In this document: positions 23,339 to 35,200 of the stretch, in pieces | Layout: each line of letters opens with the position of its first letter | How positions within the stretch are numbered: the first letter of the stretch is position 1 | Source of the DNA: Anaerobutyricum hallii DSM 3353 | GTDB taxonomy: Bacteria > Bacillota > Clostridia > Lachnospirales > Lachnospiraceae | Assembly: GCF_000173975.1 (NCBI RefSeq) | Contig: NZ_ACEP01000090.1 | Span: forward strand, 1 to 42,935 | Direction of reading: 5' to 3' | Length of the DNA: 42,935 bases | The notes under the pieces: generated by a model | Databases searched by the model: none | Told to the model about the DNA's origin: nothing | What the model saw: the letters and a program-made list of their open reading frames with translations, nothing else | Made by a program: the position numbers and the translations under genes

Positions 23339-25173
23339 TCTTCAACTCGTCCTCCTTTAAATACTCCATAACCAAAACGGTCACAGCGCAGGCAGCGGTG
23401 TGCTTCCTGATTGGCCTCTTTGCAGGTCATGCCGTTCTCCACGATATTGAAATCCTTTTTACGTTCTGTAGTATTTCTTTCCATCATAGTAACACGTCCG
23501 CAAGGTGTCTTGTTCTCAATACGAGGTTCTGGAACAACAACGCCGCTTTCAATCTTATGATTGAATCCGAGGTAATTGTCGATGTTGGCAGCCGCTACTT
23601 TTCCGGCTGCGATAGCACGGATAACGGTAGCAGGTCCGGTTACACAGTCTCCGCCGGAAAATACACCATCTTTTTCCGCAATAGAGCTATCCTTCTGTGC
23701 TAAGAAGCGTCCACGCTTTGCAGGGATGCCTGCACGTTCAAATGGTTCAGAAACGATATCCTGTCCGATTGCAACGATAACAATATCACAAGGGATATGT
23801 ATAGGTTCTCTTCCGGAATTTGCAGGAGAAGGACGACCGCCAGTAATCAGGCCGATAATCTTAGGGTCAGCAACCATAGCAGTTACATACCCTTTTTTAT
23901 TTGTTTCGATTGCCTGAGGGGCATGGAGTTCAAGAATCTCTGCACCCTCTGCGATAGCAGCCTCGATTTCGTCCATGAGGGCAGTCATATCAGCCTTTCT
24001 GCGTCGGTACATAACACTAACGTTTTTAGCTCCAAGACGGATAGCAGAACGGGTAGCGTCCATAGCCACGTTACCACCGCCGACAACGATAACATTTTTG
24101 CCTGTAAAATCAGGTGGATTTCCATCTCCGATATCACGCAACATCTGAATAGCGGAAATAACACCCTTAGCATCTTCGCCAGGAATACCAAGCTTCTTAT
24201 CTGTATGTGCACCGATAGAAATATAAACTGCATCGTAGTTTTCTTTTAACATCTTAAAGGAAATCTCTCCATCTCCATCACCGATGCAGGTATTCATCTT
24301 TGTCTCAACACCTGTAGCAAGAATGTTCTGAACATCTTCAGCAAGACGCTCTTTTGGGAGACGGTAGTTAGGAATACCATAGTAAAGCATTCCGCCGAGT
24401 TCTTTTCTCTGTTCAAAAACAGTACACTGATGTCCCATCTGCTGTAAATAGTAAGCAGCACTTAAACCAGAAGGACCGCCACCGATGATAGCAACTGTTT
24501 TACCAGTAGGTTCGCAGCATTCTGGAGGTGGCACAAGACCACAGTGGTCAGCGGCGTAACGCTTGAGCCCGCGGATATTTACCGCATCATCCACGAAGTT
24601 ACGACGGCACTTTGTCTCACAAGGATGTTCACATACGAGTGCACAGGAAGTAACAAATGGGTTATCTTTACGGATTAACTTAACAGCATCTGCATAACGT
24701 TCATCTGCGATAAGAGAAATGTAACCAGGAACGTCAACACCGGCAGGACAAAGAGCAACACAAGGAACCGGCTGTTCCAGATGACAGGAACAATGTCCGT
24801 TCGTGATGTGTTCAATGAAATCTTCACGAAAACCTTCTAATCCTTTAAGAACCATTCTTCCGGCCTCATAACCAATGGCACAGTCGGCACTGTCATAAAT
24901 GGCTTTTGCAGTACGTTCAATTAAACTAAGTGTTTCTAAAGTGGCTTTTCCATCCAGTACATCTTCTAACATATCTTCAAGAACGCCCAGGCCGATACGG
25001 CATGGAACGCATTTTCCACAAGTCTGTGCATGAAACAGCTTCAGGAAAGAAGCAGTCATATCAACAGGACACAGTCCGGGAGGACTGGCAATAATTCGGC
25101 GTTCCAGATCTTCGTATAGATTGTCAACGACTAACTGGGCCTTGCTTTTTTTTCTGACCTCAAGTCTACTCAT
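23332..25173 (-). CDS. Hydrogenase-partner flavoprotein: NuoF Fe-S fragment fused to a GltD-like reductase
   Basis: This 613-aa protein joins two modules. Residues about 1-115 match the C-terminal 4Fe-4S part of NuoF/HydB (C52-GK-C55-VP-C58, then SADCAIGYEAG) but lack the NAD- and FMN-binding NuoF core. Residues about 125-613 are a GltD/NfnB-like oxidoreductase: Cys-rich Fe-S region (CVALCPAGVDVPGY, CEHPCETKCRR), FAD-binding VAIIGGGPSGLSAA, NAD(P)-binding VIVVGGGNVAMDA and the FSGGDCVTGPATVIRAIAAG strand. It probably passes electrons between NAD(P)H and the coupled hydrogenase. I start it at 25173, preceded by GGAGGAGATT. The ATG 12 bases earlier would place the ribosome binding site inside the gene. 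Rex/Fur-like palindromes lie about 90-135 bp upstream. Confidence 0.88.
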   Translation of the reverse strand: MSRLEVRKKSKAQLVVDNLYEDLERRIIASPPGLCPVDMTASFLKLFHAQTCGKCVPCRIGLGVLEDMLEDVLDGKATLETLSLIERTAKAIYDSADCAIGYEAGRMVLKGLEGFREDFIEHITNGHCSCHLEQPVPCVALCPAGVDVPGYISLIADERYADAVKLIRKDNPFVTSCALVCEHPCETKCRRNFVDDAVNIRGLKRYAADHCGLVPPPECCEPTGKTVAIIGGGPSGLSAAYYLQQMGHQCTVFEQRKELGGMLYYGIPNYRLPKERLAEDVQNILATGVETKMNTCIGDGDGEISFKMLKENYDAVYISIGAHTDKKLGIPGEDAKGVISAIQMLRDIGDGNPPDFTGKNVIVVGGGNVAMDATRSAIRLGAKNVSVMYRRRKADMTALMDEIEAAIAEGAEILELHAPQAIETNKKGYVTAMVADPKIIGLITGGRPSPANSGREPIHIPCDIVIVAIGQDIVSEPFERAGIPAKRGRFLAQKDSSIAEKDGVFSGGDCVTGPATVIRAIAAGKVAAANIDNYLGFNHKIESGVVVPEPRIENKTPCGRVTMMERNTTERKKDFNIVENGMTCKEANQEAHRCLRCDRFGYGVFKGGRVEEW

Positions 25174-25262
25174 AATCTCCTCCATTCACAGGGGTATTGC
25201 CCCGATAGCAAAAAATAGTCTCAATGACGCGATTATATCATATGAGAAAAAATTTGAAAAGA

Positions 25263-25308
25263 AATGATAATTTATTATCATTACAATAAAAATGTTATAA
25301 TAATAACA
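25263..25308. promoter_or_regulatory. Two operator-like palindromes upstream of the hydrogenase operon
   Basis: AATGATAAT-TT-ATTATCATT (25263-25282) is a perfect 9-2-9 palindrome resembling a Fur/PerR half-site pair but with a 2-bp instead of 1-bp spacer. TGTTAT-AATA-ATAACA (25293-25308) is 6-4-6 and close to the Rex consensus TTGTTAA-N4-TTAACAA. A redox regulator such as Rex controlling a hydrogenase is established in clostridia. The assignment here is inference. The region from 25190 to 25350 has no gene. Confidence 0.45.
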
Positions 25309-25357
25309 ATTTGCAAAAGAAAGCAGGAAGAGAGTATTAATTTATAAAAAAGACAGA

Positions 25358-25403
25358 AAAAACCACATCAAATGATAAAATATCATCGATAAATGTGGTT
25401 TTT
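25358..25403 (-). terminator. bioY terminator
   Basis: AAAAACCACAT (25358-25368) pairs with ATGTGGTTTTT (25393-25403), with an inner TGATA/TATCA hairpin. On the minus strand it ends in a T run, about 60 bp after the bioY stop. Confidence 0.75.
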
Positions 25404-25466
25404 CTTTGCATTTTCTTCAAAAATGTATAGCAAAATATTTTGAAAAAGTATTAGAAAAAATAGTGC

Positions 25467-26036
25467 TTACAAAAGAAAGCCGCCAGATTGTAATCTTTTT
25501 TTAACAATCGGTCCAGCAAGGACAACGAGAATGATTTTCACAAGGTCACCAGGGATATATGGAATTACTCCGGCAAGCAATGCCTGGTAAAAGGTAAGGT
25601 GTGCCTCGATGGCAAGCCATGCCGTACCAAAAATGTAAGCAACAATAGTACCGATGGCAAGACCGACAATCTGCATACCGTGGTTAGAAAACTTTTCAAA
25701 AGCAAATCCACAGATGATTGTCATTGGAATAAATCCGATCAGGTATCCGCCAGTAGGTCCTAAAAGCTTTGCAAAACCAGAACTAAAACCGGAGAAAACA
25801 GGGAGTCCTGCAATACCAATAAGAAGGTAGATCAGATAACTTATTGTTCCAAACTTCCAGCCAAGCAGACATACAGTCAGGTAAATTGCCAGATTTGTTA
25901 AAGAAATCGGAACGGGGCTGATCGGAATCGGGATGGAGAGTGGTCCTAAAATACAGGTGATGGCAGCCATAACAGCGATGAGTGCCATCTGGAATGTTGT
26001 AAAAGATTTTTTCTTTGTAGTAGTAATAGCAGACAT
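25467..26036 (-). CDS. bioY: Biotin transporter BioY (ECF substrate-binding subunit)
   Basis: BioY captures biotin in the membrane and works with the shared ECF energizing module (not in this window). The 189-aa protein has six hydrophobic helices and the family segments ILGPLSIPIPISPVPISLTN (about 35-54) and LLGPTGGYLIGF (about 92-103). The true start is the ATG at 26036 (MSAITTTKKKS), 7-8 bases after AGAGAGG. Upstream in-frame starts run through the promoter. It is monocistronic, with a perfect promoter overlapped by a BirA-type operator, so expression should fall when biotin is plentiful. No biotin synthesis genes are seen nearby, which hints at dependence on uptake. Confidence 0.93.
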   Translation of the reverse strand: MSAITTTKKKSFTTFQMALIAVMAAITCILGPLSIPIPISPVPISLTNLAIYLTVCLLGWKFGTISYLIYLLIGIAGLPVFSGFSSGFAKLLGPTGGYLIGFIPMTIICGFAFEKFSNHGMQIVGLAIGTIVAYIFGTAWLAIEAHLTFYQALLAGVIPYIPGDLVKIILVVLAGPIVKKRLQSGGFLL

Positions 26037-26082
26037 GATAATTTCCTCTCTAAAATGTATTGTTAAAAATAAAACTGGCTCC

Positions 26083-26111
26083 ATTATAAAAGAAGTAGAA
26101 CGAATTGTCAA
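26083..26111 (-). promoter_or_regulatory. bioY promoter
   Basis: On the minus strand, consensus TTGACA (26106-26111) and TATAAT (26083-26088) are separated by 17 bp, a perfect sigma-A promoter. Confidence 0.88.
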
Positions 26112-26136
26112 CCATAAATAAAAAATAAGTTAACAA
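26105..26136 (-). promoter_or_regulatory. BirA-type biotin operator
   Basis: TTGTTAAC and GTTGACAA (minus strand; 26129-26136 and 26105-26112) are inverted half-sites separated by 16 bp, the known spacing of the BirA box. The proximal half-site contains the -35 hexamer, so bound BirA would exclude RNA polymerase. Confidence 0.82.
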
Positions 26137-26227
26137 TGCTTTTCTGATTGACAGGGAGCTGACTTTGGCCTTTCTTTCGCCACACAAGTAAATTTTTTTC
26201 AAAAAACTGGCATTCTGCACAAATATA

Positions 26228-26256
26228 TTGACATTTTTTGCGCTTTTTTGTAAAAA
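26228..26256 (+). promoter_or_regulatory. Promoter of the giant surface protein gene
   Basis: TTGACA (26228-26233) and TAAAAA (26251-26256) are separated by 17 bp, about 45 bp before the start codon. The -35 is perfect, the -10 is 4 of 6. Confidence 0.55.
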
Positions 26257-26299
26257 TAAAAATGGGACTAAAAGTATCAAAAAGAAAGGGAGAGAAAGT

Positions 26300-29200
26300 A
26301 TGAAGCAACGATTTTTAAGTATTTTTCTTGCGTTAGCCTTAATCATTCCATTCTTTCCGCAGGTAACTTTACCAGCGAAAGCAGCGGAAACGACAGCAAA
26401 AACGCAGGATGAGAACAGTAATGAAAACACGGATGCTTTTGGAATCAAGATGGATACAACCATTGATACCAAAAAGGAAAAAGCGAATAACCCTTATGGA
26501 ACAGAAGGCTGGGTAAATCTTTTTACCGTACCGGAACTGTTTGTTTCACAGGGGTATGATGGCTACAGAAGTTTTGAAACCTATAATTATAATAATGACA
26601 GAGATCATAAAGAAGGTTCCATTGGAAGCATAACAGACGGAACTCGGATAGGTAAAAAAGAGGAAGGGAACAAAAACGGATTTACCATTATGGATACGGC
26701 ACCTGTCGATGCAGAGGGTGAAGGGCAGAAGCGCTATGTGGCTGTTCTTGGCTACTGGCTTGGAGGAAAGCGTCTGGAGCTTTATATTGCAGATAAAGAC
26801 GGAAACAGAGTAAGTAATACTTATGCTATTGGAGGGGAAAAAACTCTTGATTATCTGGAACAAGCAGATGCATTTGAAGATACAGGATTTGTTTCTGTAG
26901 CAGCAGGCGATTTTAACGGAGATGGAAAGGATACAGTTATAGGCTATGCTCCGTTGATGGAATCGGATAGTGAACAGCCTCAGTTGTGGGAGTTCTCTAT
27001 CGGAAGTAATATGCAGTTAGAGAAAACAGGAACTGTCTGCAATATATTTGATATTTTAGGTACAGGGAATATAGCAACAAAACATTCAAATAACGGAAAA
27101 GTATTCAGAAATACACCAGTTGTTCAGATGACAACAGCAGATACAGACAAAGATAGCGTAGATGAGCTTGTTGTCACAGCAGGAATGAATAATACGAAGG
27201 CGGATGTAAATAACCGCCAGTCGAGAATGTTTATTTATGATAATATCACAGAGGAAGAAAAGTCTTACTGGAATAAAACTTTTGAGTTAGATACCAAAGG
27301 ATATAATAATGGTAATCAGAGACTCCGCTGGGCATCTTCTTCTGTAGGTAATCTTGTTATGACCGGCAGCGGTGCGGACTATCCGGAGATTATCACAGCA
27401 GGATGGGTAGATAAGAAAACAAATAAAGATGCAGATCTGACCCATGATATCGGTGCATATGTAACATCTTGTAGTAAAACAACTAAAAAAGGTAATTCTG
27501 CAATAGGAACGTATGCGAAAAGTGAAGTACCAGCAATAGGAAGTAATGGACAGCCACAGGTCAGTGGATTTACAAAGGATGGACATTACAGAGATGACGT
27601 GCAGTCCCTGGTCGTTGTAGATACCTTTGCTGCAGATGGTGTGAACGCAAAAGCCTCTGTACTGATTATGGATACGATATATACCTATGAAGCAGGGAAA
27701 GGTCTTAATGAGGAATACCGTACGGATTATTTTAATCACAGTGATAATGGAATTGGTACCTCTATCATTACAAATGGATTGGTACAGGATGCAGTATCCG
27801 GTAATTTTTCCGGCAATGAAGAAGGCAGGGAACAGATTGTATTTACAACCTGTCAGAAACGAGCATCAAAAAATCAATATTTCTATAAGACCTATACATA
27901 CAAAAAGACAGGTAAATCTTTCTGGCAGTGTAACTCAACAGGATATCGTATTAGTAAGAAGGGGAATGCGTACACATCTTTATGTGCACCAGATATTGAC
28001 TCAGACAGTACGATCGCAAGAATTAAAGACGTATCTTTAACATATACAGAGCCGGAAGTGCTTGCACTTCTTGAATCAACTCCATATTTTTCTGAGGTAG
28101 ACGAGGGAGATATCGGCAATAGTGAAACAGCTTATGGTAAGGAGAATGGAGAGGGAACTTCTGTATCAACAGCAGAGGGACTTACCACGAATATCGTAGC
28201 TGGTTTTGAGTGGTCTGTTGATGATATCTGTGCCGGCTTTGTATGCGGTGCCGGCTTTGAGACGAGTGTAGAACAGGGATATACCTGGGAGACTGCTACG
28301 AGTACGACAAAGAAATTTTCCTTAAATTACTCCAATGATACGGGAGAAAATCAAGTTATTGTTTACAGAAGACCGGTTACAACATATCGGTATGAAATTA
28401 AAGGAACAAAAGATACGATGGTACTTGCGAGACAGGGTACTCTGCTGACAAGTATGCTTCCGGTGGATGAGTATAATGAGGCAGCTCAAAGCTATGAACT
28501 GGAAGAAATCGCAGATGGAACACTTGCCACACCGGGCAATCCATTCTCTTACCGTTCAAGTACAGCGGGTCTTAATAATGTGGCAGAAAGCAAAATAACT
28601 ACCCAGTATGGAAAGGAAGGAACGGTAACACAGGAATTTTCAACAGAGACAGAACAGGAAAAGACATTTACCTATGACCTGAATGCTTCGTTTACTGCTT
28701 ATGGACTTGTATTTGGAGTAAAAGCAGGAGGCGGTGCCGGTACAACTTATTCGGAATCGCAGTCTACGATTAATACAGAGGCGATTACAAAGACGGGTGC
28801 AGTTACAGGTAAACAGGTAGAAGGTTATGATTTTAACTGGAAATTTGCACATTGGACAACAAAGGTAAATGGTACAGAAATACCGGTTCTTGGTTATGTG
28901 CTTACGAATGTTATCGCACCTCCGTCTCCACCGGAAAATCTGGCAGTAGAGAGTGTAACATCTGATTCTGCGAAGATTACATGGGATGCAGGAGAAAGAG
29001 GAGCTGATGAATATCGTATTTATCAGATTTATTCTGATGGAAGTGATATTCGGATCGGAACAGTCGATGGAACAGAGAGTACATACGAAGTTACAGGATT
29101 AAAACCAGATACATCCTATACTTACGCGATTAAGGCTTATAAAGAAGGAAAGAAAGGGGATGCGATCTCCGGAGAATCTGTTTTCAGTGAGAAGCTTATT

Positions 29201-32200
29201 GTTACGACACTTCCGGAGAAGATGGGAACTGTCACCATCACTAATCCAGAAAATGCAAGTGTAAAGATTGGCGGAAGTGCTGTATTTAAGGCGGATTTAT
29301 CCAGTACAGCTTCTGATTACAGAGCAACTAATTACAAATGGCAGCGAAGAGAAAAAGGTGGTAAATGGCAGACGATTGACGGAGCAAAATCCAGTAAGCT
29401 TACACTTAATGATCTTACAGAAGCAGATAATAATACAGAATATCGCTGTATTTTCCGCGTAAGTTACACAAGTGCCAGCTCTCTTATTGAATATTACAGT
29501 AAGGCAGCGACGCTTACAGTTGGTGAAACTGCAGTTGCCCCAGAACTTACGATAACCGGACATGATAATACGGGAAATGGAACACTTGCCAAACCGTATG
29601 CCGGCAAGTCCAATTATAATAAGAAGACAGGTACAACAACGCAAGAGATAAAGACAACAAAGAATATTACGATAGAAAAATCAGGTACGCAGCCGGAGTT
29701 AACAGTGTATACAGATGGAGACCAAACGGCTCCGAAGTATTACGGTGTTGGAAAAGATGAGAATGACAATATAGTATATTATCAGGTGGCTAAGACCGGC
29801 GATACGTACACTGCAGGTGATAAGATTACAGTTGCTGAAAAATATTCCTATACGAATCTAAACGGCGCTGCAGTTACGGATGTTCCGGCAGAATTTAACA
29901 GTGGAAAGGATTCTGTAACTGTAACGAAAAATGATGTTACTTATTATCTTCAGGCGAAGATTACCGGAAAACAGAGAGCAGGTATCAATACAGGAAGCAG
30001 TGGAGTTACATCAACAGACAGCCGTCTGGAATCTATGACAAGAATCACATATTACTGGAAGTCAAATAATGGATATTATACATATGATTCTTCTGCACCG
30101 AATACGCCTGGAAGTGCTGTGACTTTATCAGATGCCGATAAAAATGTATTATATGATGTTTACCACAAGGCAGATACGAAAGTTGTTGTTGGAAGAAATG
30201 AAACCTATACAGTAAGTGATACAAGTACAGTGAATGGAAAGCAGGAGACTACTTATGAAAATGAGAGTCAGTACGGATTTGCTCTTGTAACGATAAGTAG
30301 TGGCGAAACGACAACATATACAATCACTTCTATTCAGGAGGATGTAGAAGAAACTTACACAGTAGGAGATACAGAACTTGCTGGTTTTGATCCGGCGAAG
30401 CTTACGCTTGTGACAAAGCAGGTTATTAATACAGTAGAAACACCTGTATATACGACACAGGCTGGGGATAGCTTAACTCTTCGTGCAAAAGTAACAGAAA
30501 AGGACAACAGTAAGGCAGCGGCAGGTGCATCTGTAGAATTTAAGATTGTAAATACACAGACGAATGGAGTAGAGACAATCAGTGCAACGACAGATGCCAA
30601 TGGTGCAGCATCCGCAAAATGGACAGCAGCTACGAGTGGTCTCTACAGCATTCAGGTAAATGTTCTTGCCAAATCCGGTTATACAGCATCGGCAACGAAG
30701 GCACAGTATTATAATGCAGGTGGAACGTACGAGACAAACACAACAGAATACCGTCTTGTATTATCCAGTGCAGGAAAGACTTTGACAGGAACCATGACCT
30801 ATGGTGGAAGTGTTAGTTATGAGCTTCAGGAAAGAGCCATTACCGTTTCCTCAGATGCGGCAAAGGCACAGACTGTTGGGGAGTGGAAGAAGTCAGAAAA
30901 GACTAATCTTACTTATACGGTAGAAACAACAGAAAAAGACAGAAAGAAAGTGGATGAAGTTAAACAGCCATTATCAGTGGCAAGCTATAATTTCCGCGTT
31001 TATGATGGAGATACGATTGATCCACAGAAAGAACTTGCAGCGGCAGCTTTACAGGTAACAAAAGCAGCAGTAACAATTACACCGGAAATTAAAAATGGTG
31101 TAACCCCGTCTAGTGCTTCTGACATTACTTTAAAGGTGGAACCGGAAATTTTGGGAGTGAACCTTAATGATGTTCTTAATGTGAACTGTGGATATTTTAC
31201 CGATAAAACAGCGACCGGTAAGTTTGATGTTATACTTTCCTACAAGACGGACAGCAATGGTGCGGTAACAGATAAAGTAAAAGCATTCCAGAATAATTAC
31301 ACAGCAGTATTTGAAAGTGCAAGCTTTACTGTAAAACCAGATAGTGCACAGGTGAAGTTTTCCTGTGGAGAAAATGGTACGATTGTTGGACGTTATGCGG
31401 ATAACTGGTATCCGATGGCATCTGGAAGTAACCAGACCAAAGGAACGAGACTTCGTTTTGCAGTGGCACCAAACAGTGGCTATGGCGTAGCTAAGTGGAT
31501 TATCAACGGAACGGATTACGCAGTAGATGCAAAGAATCTACCAGAGGGAATGCGTATTTCTGAAGACGGAAAGATCTTAGATGTAGCTTCATTTAATCCG
31601 GCATCACAGACCGCATCAACAAATCCAGGTCATACAAAAGACGGCGTTCTTACAGTAGAAGTGAGCTTCAAGAGTACTTCTCATGAGATTACTTACAATG
31701 TAGATGGTAAAGGAGGAACCTTAACAGCCGTTAATGAAAATGATAAGAAGATTAATTCTGGAACTAAGATTACACAGGGAAGCAAGGTGACATTTACCGC
31801 AGAACCAGAAGAAGGATATATCGTATCTGGCTGGAAAGTAGATGGAAAGACTTACAAATGGCAGGACAAAGACGAGGATTATCTTGGAACAACATTAGTT
31901 CTTGAAGATATTTCCAAGGATGAAAATGTAATAGTAAGCTTTAAGAAGAGCACAGCTTCCTACAAAGTAATTACCAGTGTAGCAGATGAAGATGGAAAGA
32001 CCGATACTTCTCTTGCGAAGGTAACAGCAATAAACGCAGAGACAAAAGAAGCGGTAACAGATCTTACTTCTATTAAAGAAGGAACAACACTTACCTTTAC
32101 AGCATCTGTAGCAGATAAGACAAATCATATGGTAAAACTGTGGCAGACAAGTAAGGATGGTAAGACCTGGGAAGATGCAGCGTTAAGCGGCGGAAGTAAT

Positions 32201-35200
32201 ACATTTACCCTTTACAATATCAGTGGAAATCTGTATATTCGTCCGGTGATTACCATCGCCCAGAAATACAGCTTAAAGTATAAGGTTGTATTAGATGACG
32301 GCAAACCTAGTGAGACAATAGTAACAGATAAAAAGATTGCAGAACTCACAGCGACAAGCAATGGTCAGGAAATTGCAAGTGGGGAAAGTCATTCCGCATA
32401 TATTCCGATAGAATTTGCCCTCACTTTAAACAATGATTACTATGTCACTGGCTGGAGTAAGAACGTGAAGGCAAGCGAAGATTTATCAGGAGCAAGCCTT
32501 GACGCACTTGACAGCAATACAGAAGTCGTTGTTACTATCAAAGAAAAACCGGTTGTGACAATACCATCCGGTATCTCGAATGGAACTCTTACAGTAATCT
32601 ACAAAGATGCCGCTAACAAAGATATATCGGTATCAAATGGAGATCATGTTCCAAATGGTACACAGTTGCTTGTTACATTAACACCGGAAAAAGGCTATGT
32701 CGTTGATGAGGATGCGTTAGGTGCATCAGTAGAAACAGAATATACCGATGAAGATAAATCTGGAAACACAACAGACACGAAGTCTTACAAGGTAGAGAAT
32801 GTAATAGCTAATGTAACCGTAAAAGGAGCATTTAAAGCACTTGGAACACATAAAGTAACTTATGAACCTGTAATTGCTTCAGGTGAGAGTGCAAACGGAA
32901 CCTTAACCGCAAAGGCAGATAGAAAGCAGATGGACATTTACAAGATTGACAAGCTTACTACTGGCGAAAAGGTATATGAAGGAAGTACACTGACATTTAC
33001 GGCAGCACCAGATCAGGATTATTCTGTTCAGGAATGGCGCGTTAACGGTAAGGTCTTGAAAGAAGATGGAATCAAAGTTACAGATTCCACATTAACGATT
33101 GCAAATGTCGAAAAAGACTATACAGTAACCGTACAGTTTAAGAAGTCAGGAAGTGACACAACAATCGCTGCCGGAGCAAACGGAAAGATTGTCAGTGCAG
33201 TAGCAGGAAAGGTAGATCAGATTGCCAATATTGAAACTGGATTTGTCCTTGCTTCCGGAGCAACGGTAGATATTACAGCACAGCCGGATACTGGATATAA
33301 GGTAGGCTGCTGGAAAGTAAATGGAAAGGTTGTTGATGGACAGACAGGCAATACGTATACTTACACAGCTGATGAGAACGGCACAGGAGCCGCAATCACC
33401 GTACAGTTCGTACAGATTGATTATGCAGTAAGCTGGAGCGCAGTAAACGGTACAGTGAAAGCAGAGGATACATCAGGTACAGAATATGAAGGCAATAAAG
33501 CCGATATACGTGGCGGAAGTAAGGTGACATTTAGTGCAACACCAAAAGAAGCTTATAAAGTAAGCTGCTGGAAAGTAAATGGAAAGGTTGTAGACGGAGA
33601 AAATGCAAATACATTTACATTTACTGTTCCAAGTGGTGCAAAAGAGACACCAGAAGTTGCTTCTTATAAAGTAGAGGCAGTTTGTGAGAAAGACCAGTTT
33701 ACATTAACTTATGCACAGCCTTCTAATGGAACGCTCACAGCAAGGGGAGCGGCAGGCGAAGTTGCAAGTGGCGATAAAGTAAATGGCGATGAAAAATATA
33801 CATTTACTGTGAAACCGGATGCAGACTATATCGTTGAAAGCTGGAAAGTAGACGGTCAGGTAATTGACAGCCACAGCACTTCCTATGAAGTGACAGTAAA
33901 GAAGAATACAGAAGTTTCTGTACGGCTTGTTCCTGCGTCTTATAAAGTAACTTATAAAGTAAACAATGAGCAGGGTAAACTTCTTGTTGGTAAAGATACA
34001 GAGGAAAAGACCGATGGAGAAATTTCAGCAGCATATGGAACAAGTATCAAGTTTACTGCAGTATCCAATAAATTCTGTCATATCAAAGGCTGGAAGCTTG
34101 ATGGAACAGAAGTCACAGATACGACAGAGGGAATAAGCATAAGTGCAGATGGTTCTGAACTGACTCTTTCCGAAGTTAAGAAAGAGCATAGTGTAGAAGC
34201 AATATTTGATGCAGCTACAATGTATGAAGTTTCTTACGAAGTTGATGAAACAAGTGAAGGTGTTGCTTCTAATGCAGGAACTCTTAATGCGAAAGCTGGC
34301 AACACAGACCTTAAGCTTAAAAAAGATCAGACAACCACAGTAGAAGGTGGAAAAACTCTTACATTTACGGCAGTTCCAGTGAGTGCAGACTTTATGGTAG
34401 CAGGCTGGTATGTGAATGGTAAGAAAGTAGAAAATGAACTTTCCAATACGTGTGTCATTGAAAAACTCGACAAGAAAGTACATGTAACTGTACAGTTTAC
34501 ACAGTATAAAGGATACGCACTTCCAGTCAGTGGTGAAGGCTATGCACTTTCTGAGATGAAGAGAACACCAGATGATACAACACCAGACACGGAAATCCGT
34601 GAAAATGGAACGCTTTCCTTCAAGGTAGCACCAGATACAGATAATAAATATATCCGTATTGATAAGCTGGTTATTAACGGATATGACTGCCTGGCTGATA
34701 AGCTTTCAGAAGGAAAAGAACAGCCAGAGAACTGTACCTTAGTAGAAGTACAAAAGAATGAGGATGGAAGTTATGTGATAACCGTTTCAGGAATCACAGG
34801 AGAAATCCAGACAGATATTACTGCCCACAAACATACCTTAAAGAAGGTGGATAAGGTAAATCCAACCTGTACAAAAGCAGGAAATAAGGAATACTGGATC
34901 TGTGAGGATGAAAATTGCAAGGAAATGTTCTTAGAAGAAGCAGCTATGAAGGCGGTACAGTGGAAAGATATTTTACTTCCGGCAACAGGTCACAACTATC
35001 AGAATGGTATTTGCAAGAACTGTGGAGCTAAAGATCCGACATATGTAGATATTCATCCAGGAACGCCAAAAGTAAAAGCAAAAGCGAAAGGTGATCGAAA
35101 GATTAAACTTAGCTGGAGCAAGGCAAAAGATGCACAGGGCTACATAGTATATCGCTATAATGCAAAGACAAGGAAATATGCTGTGATTGCTAATACAAAG

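Noticed and set aside
26228-26299. Longer N-terminus for the giant protein from a TTG at 26228
   Set aside because: The TTG is part of the -35 box TTGACA. The ATG at 26300 has a ribosome binding site and begins a proper signal peptide.
29297-34483. Tandem repeats in the giant gene as a possible CRISPR or satellite array
   Set aside because: Repeats are in frame, spaced by roughly 80-110 codons and conserved mainly at protein level, so they are protein domains.
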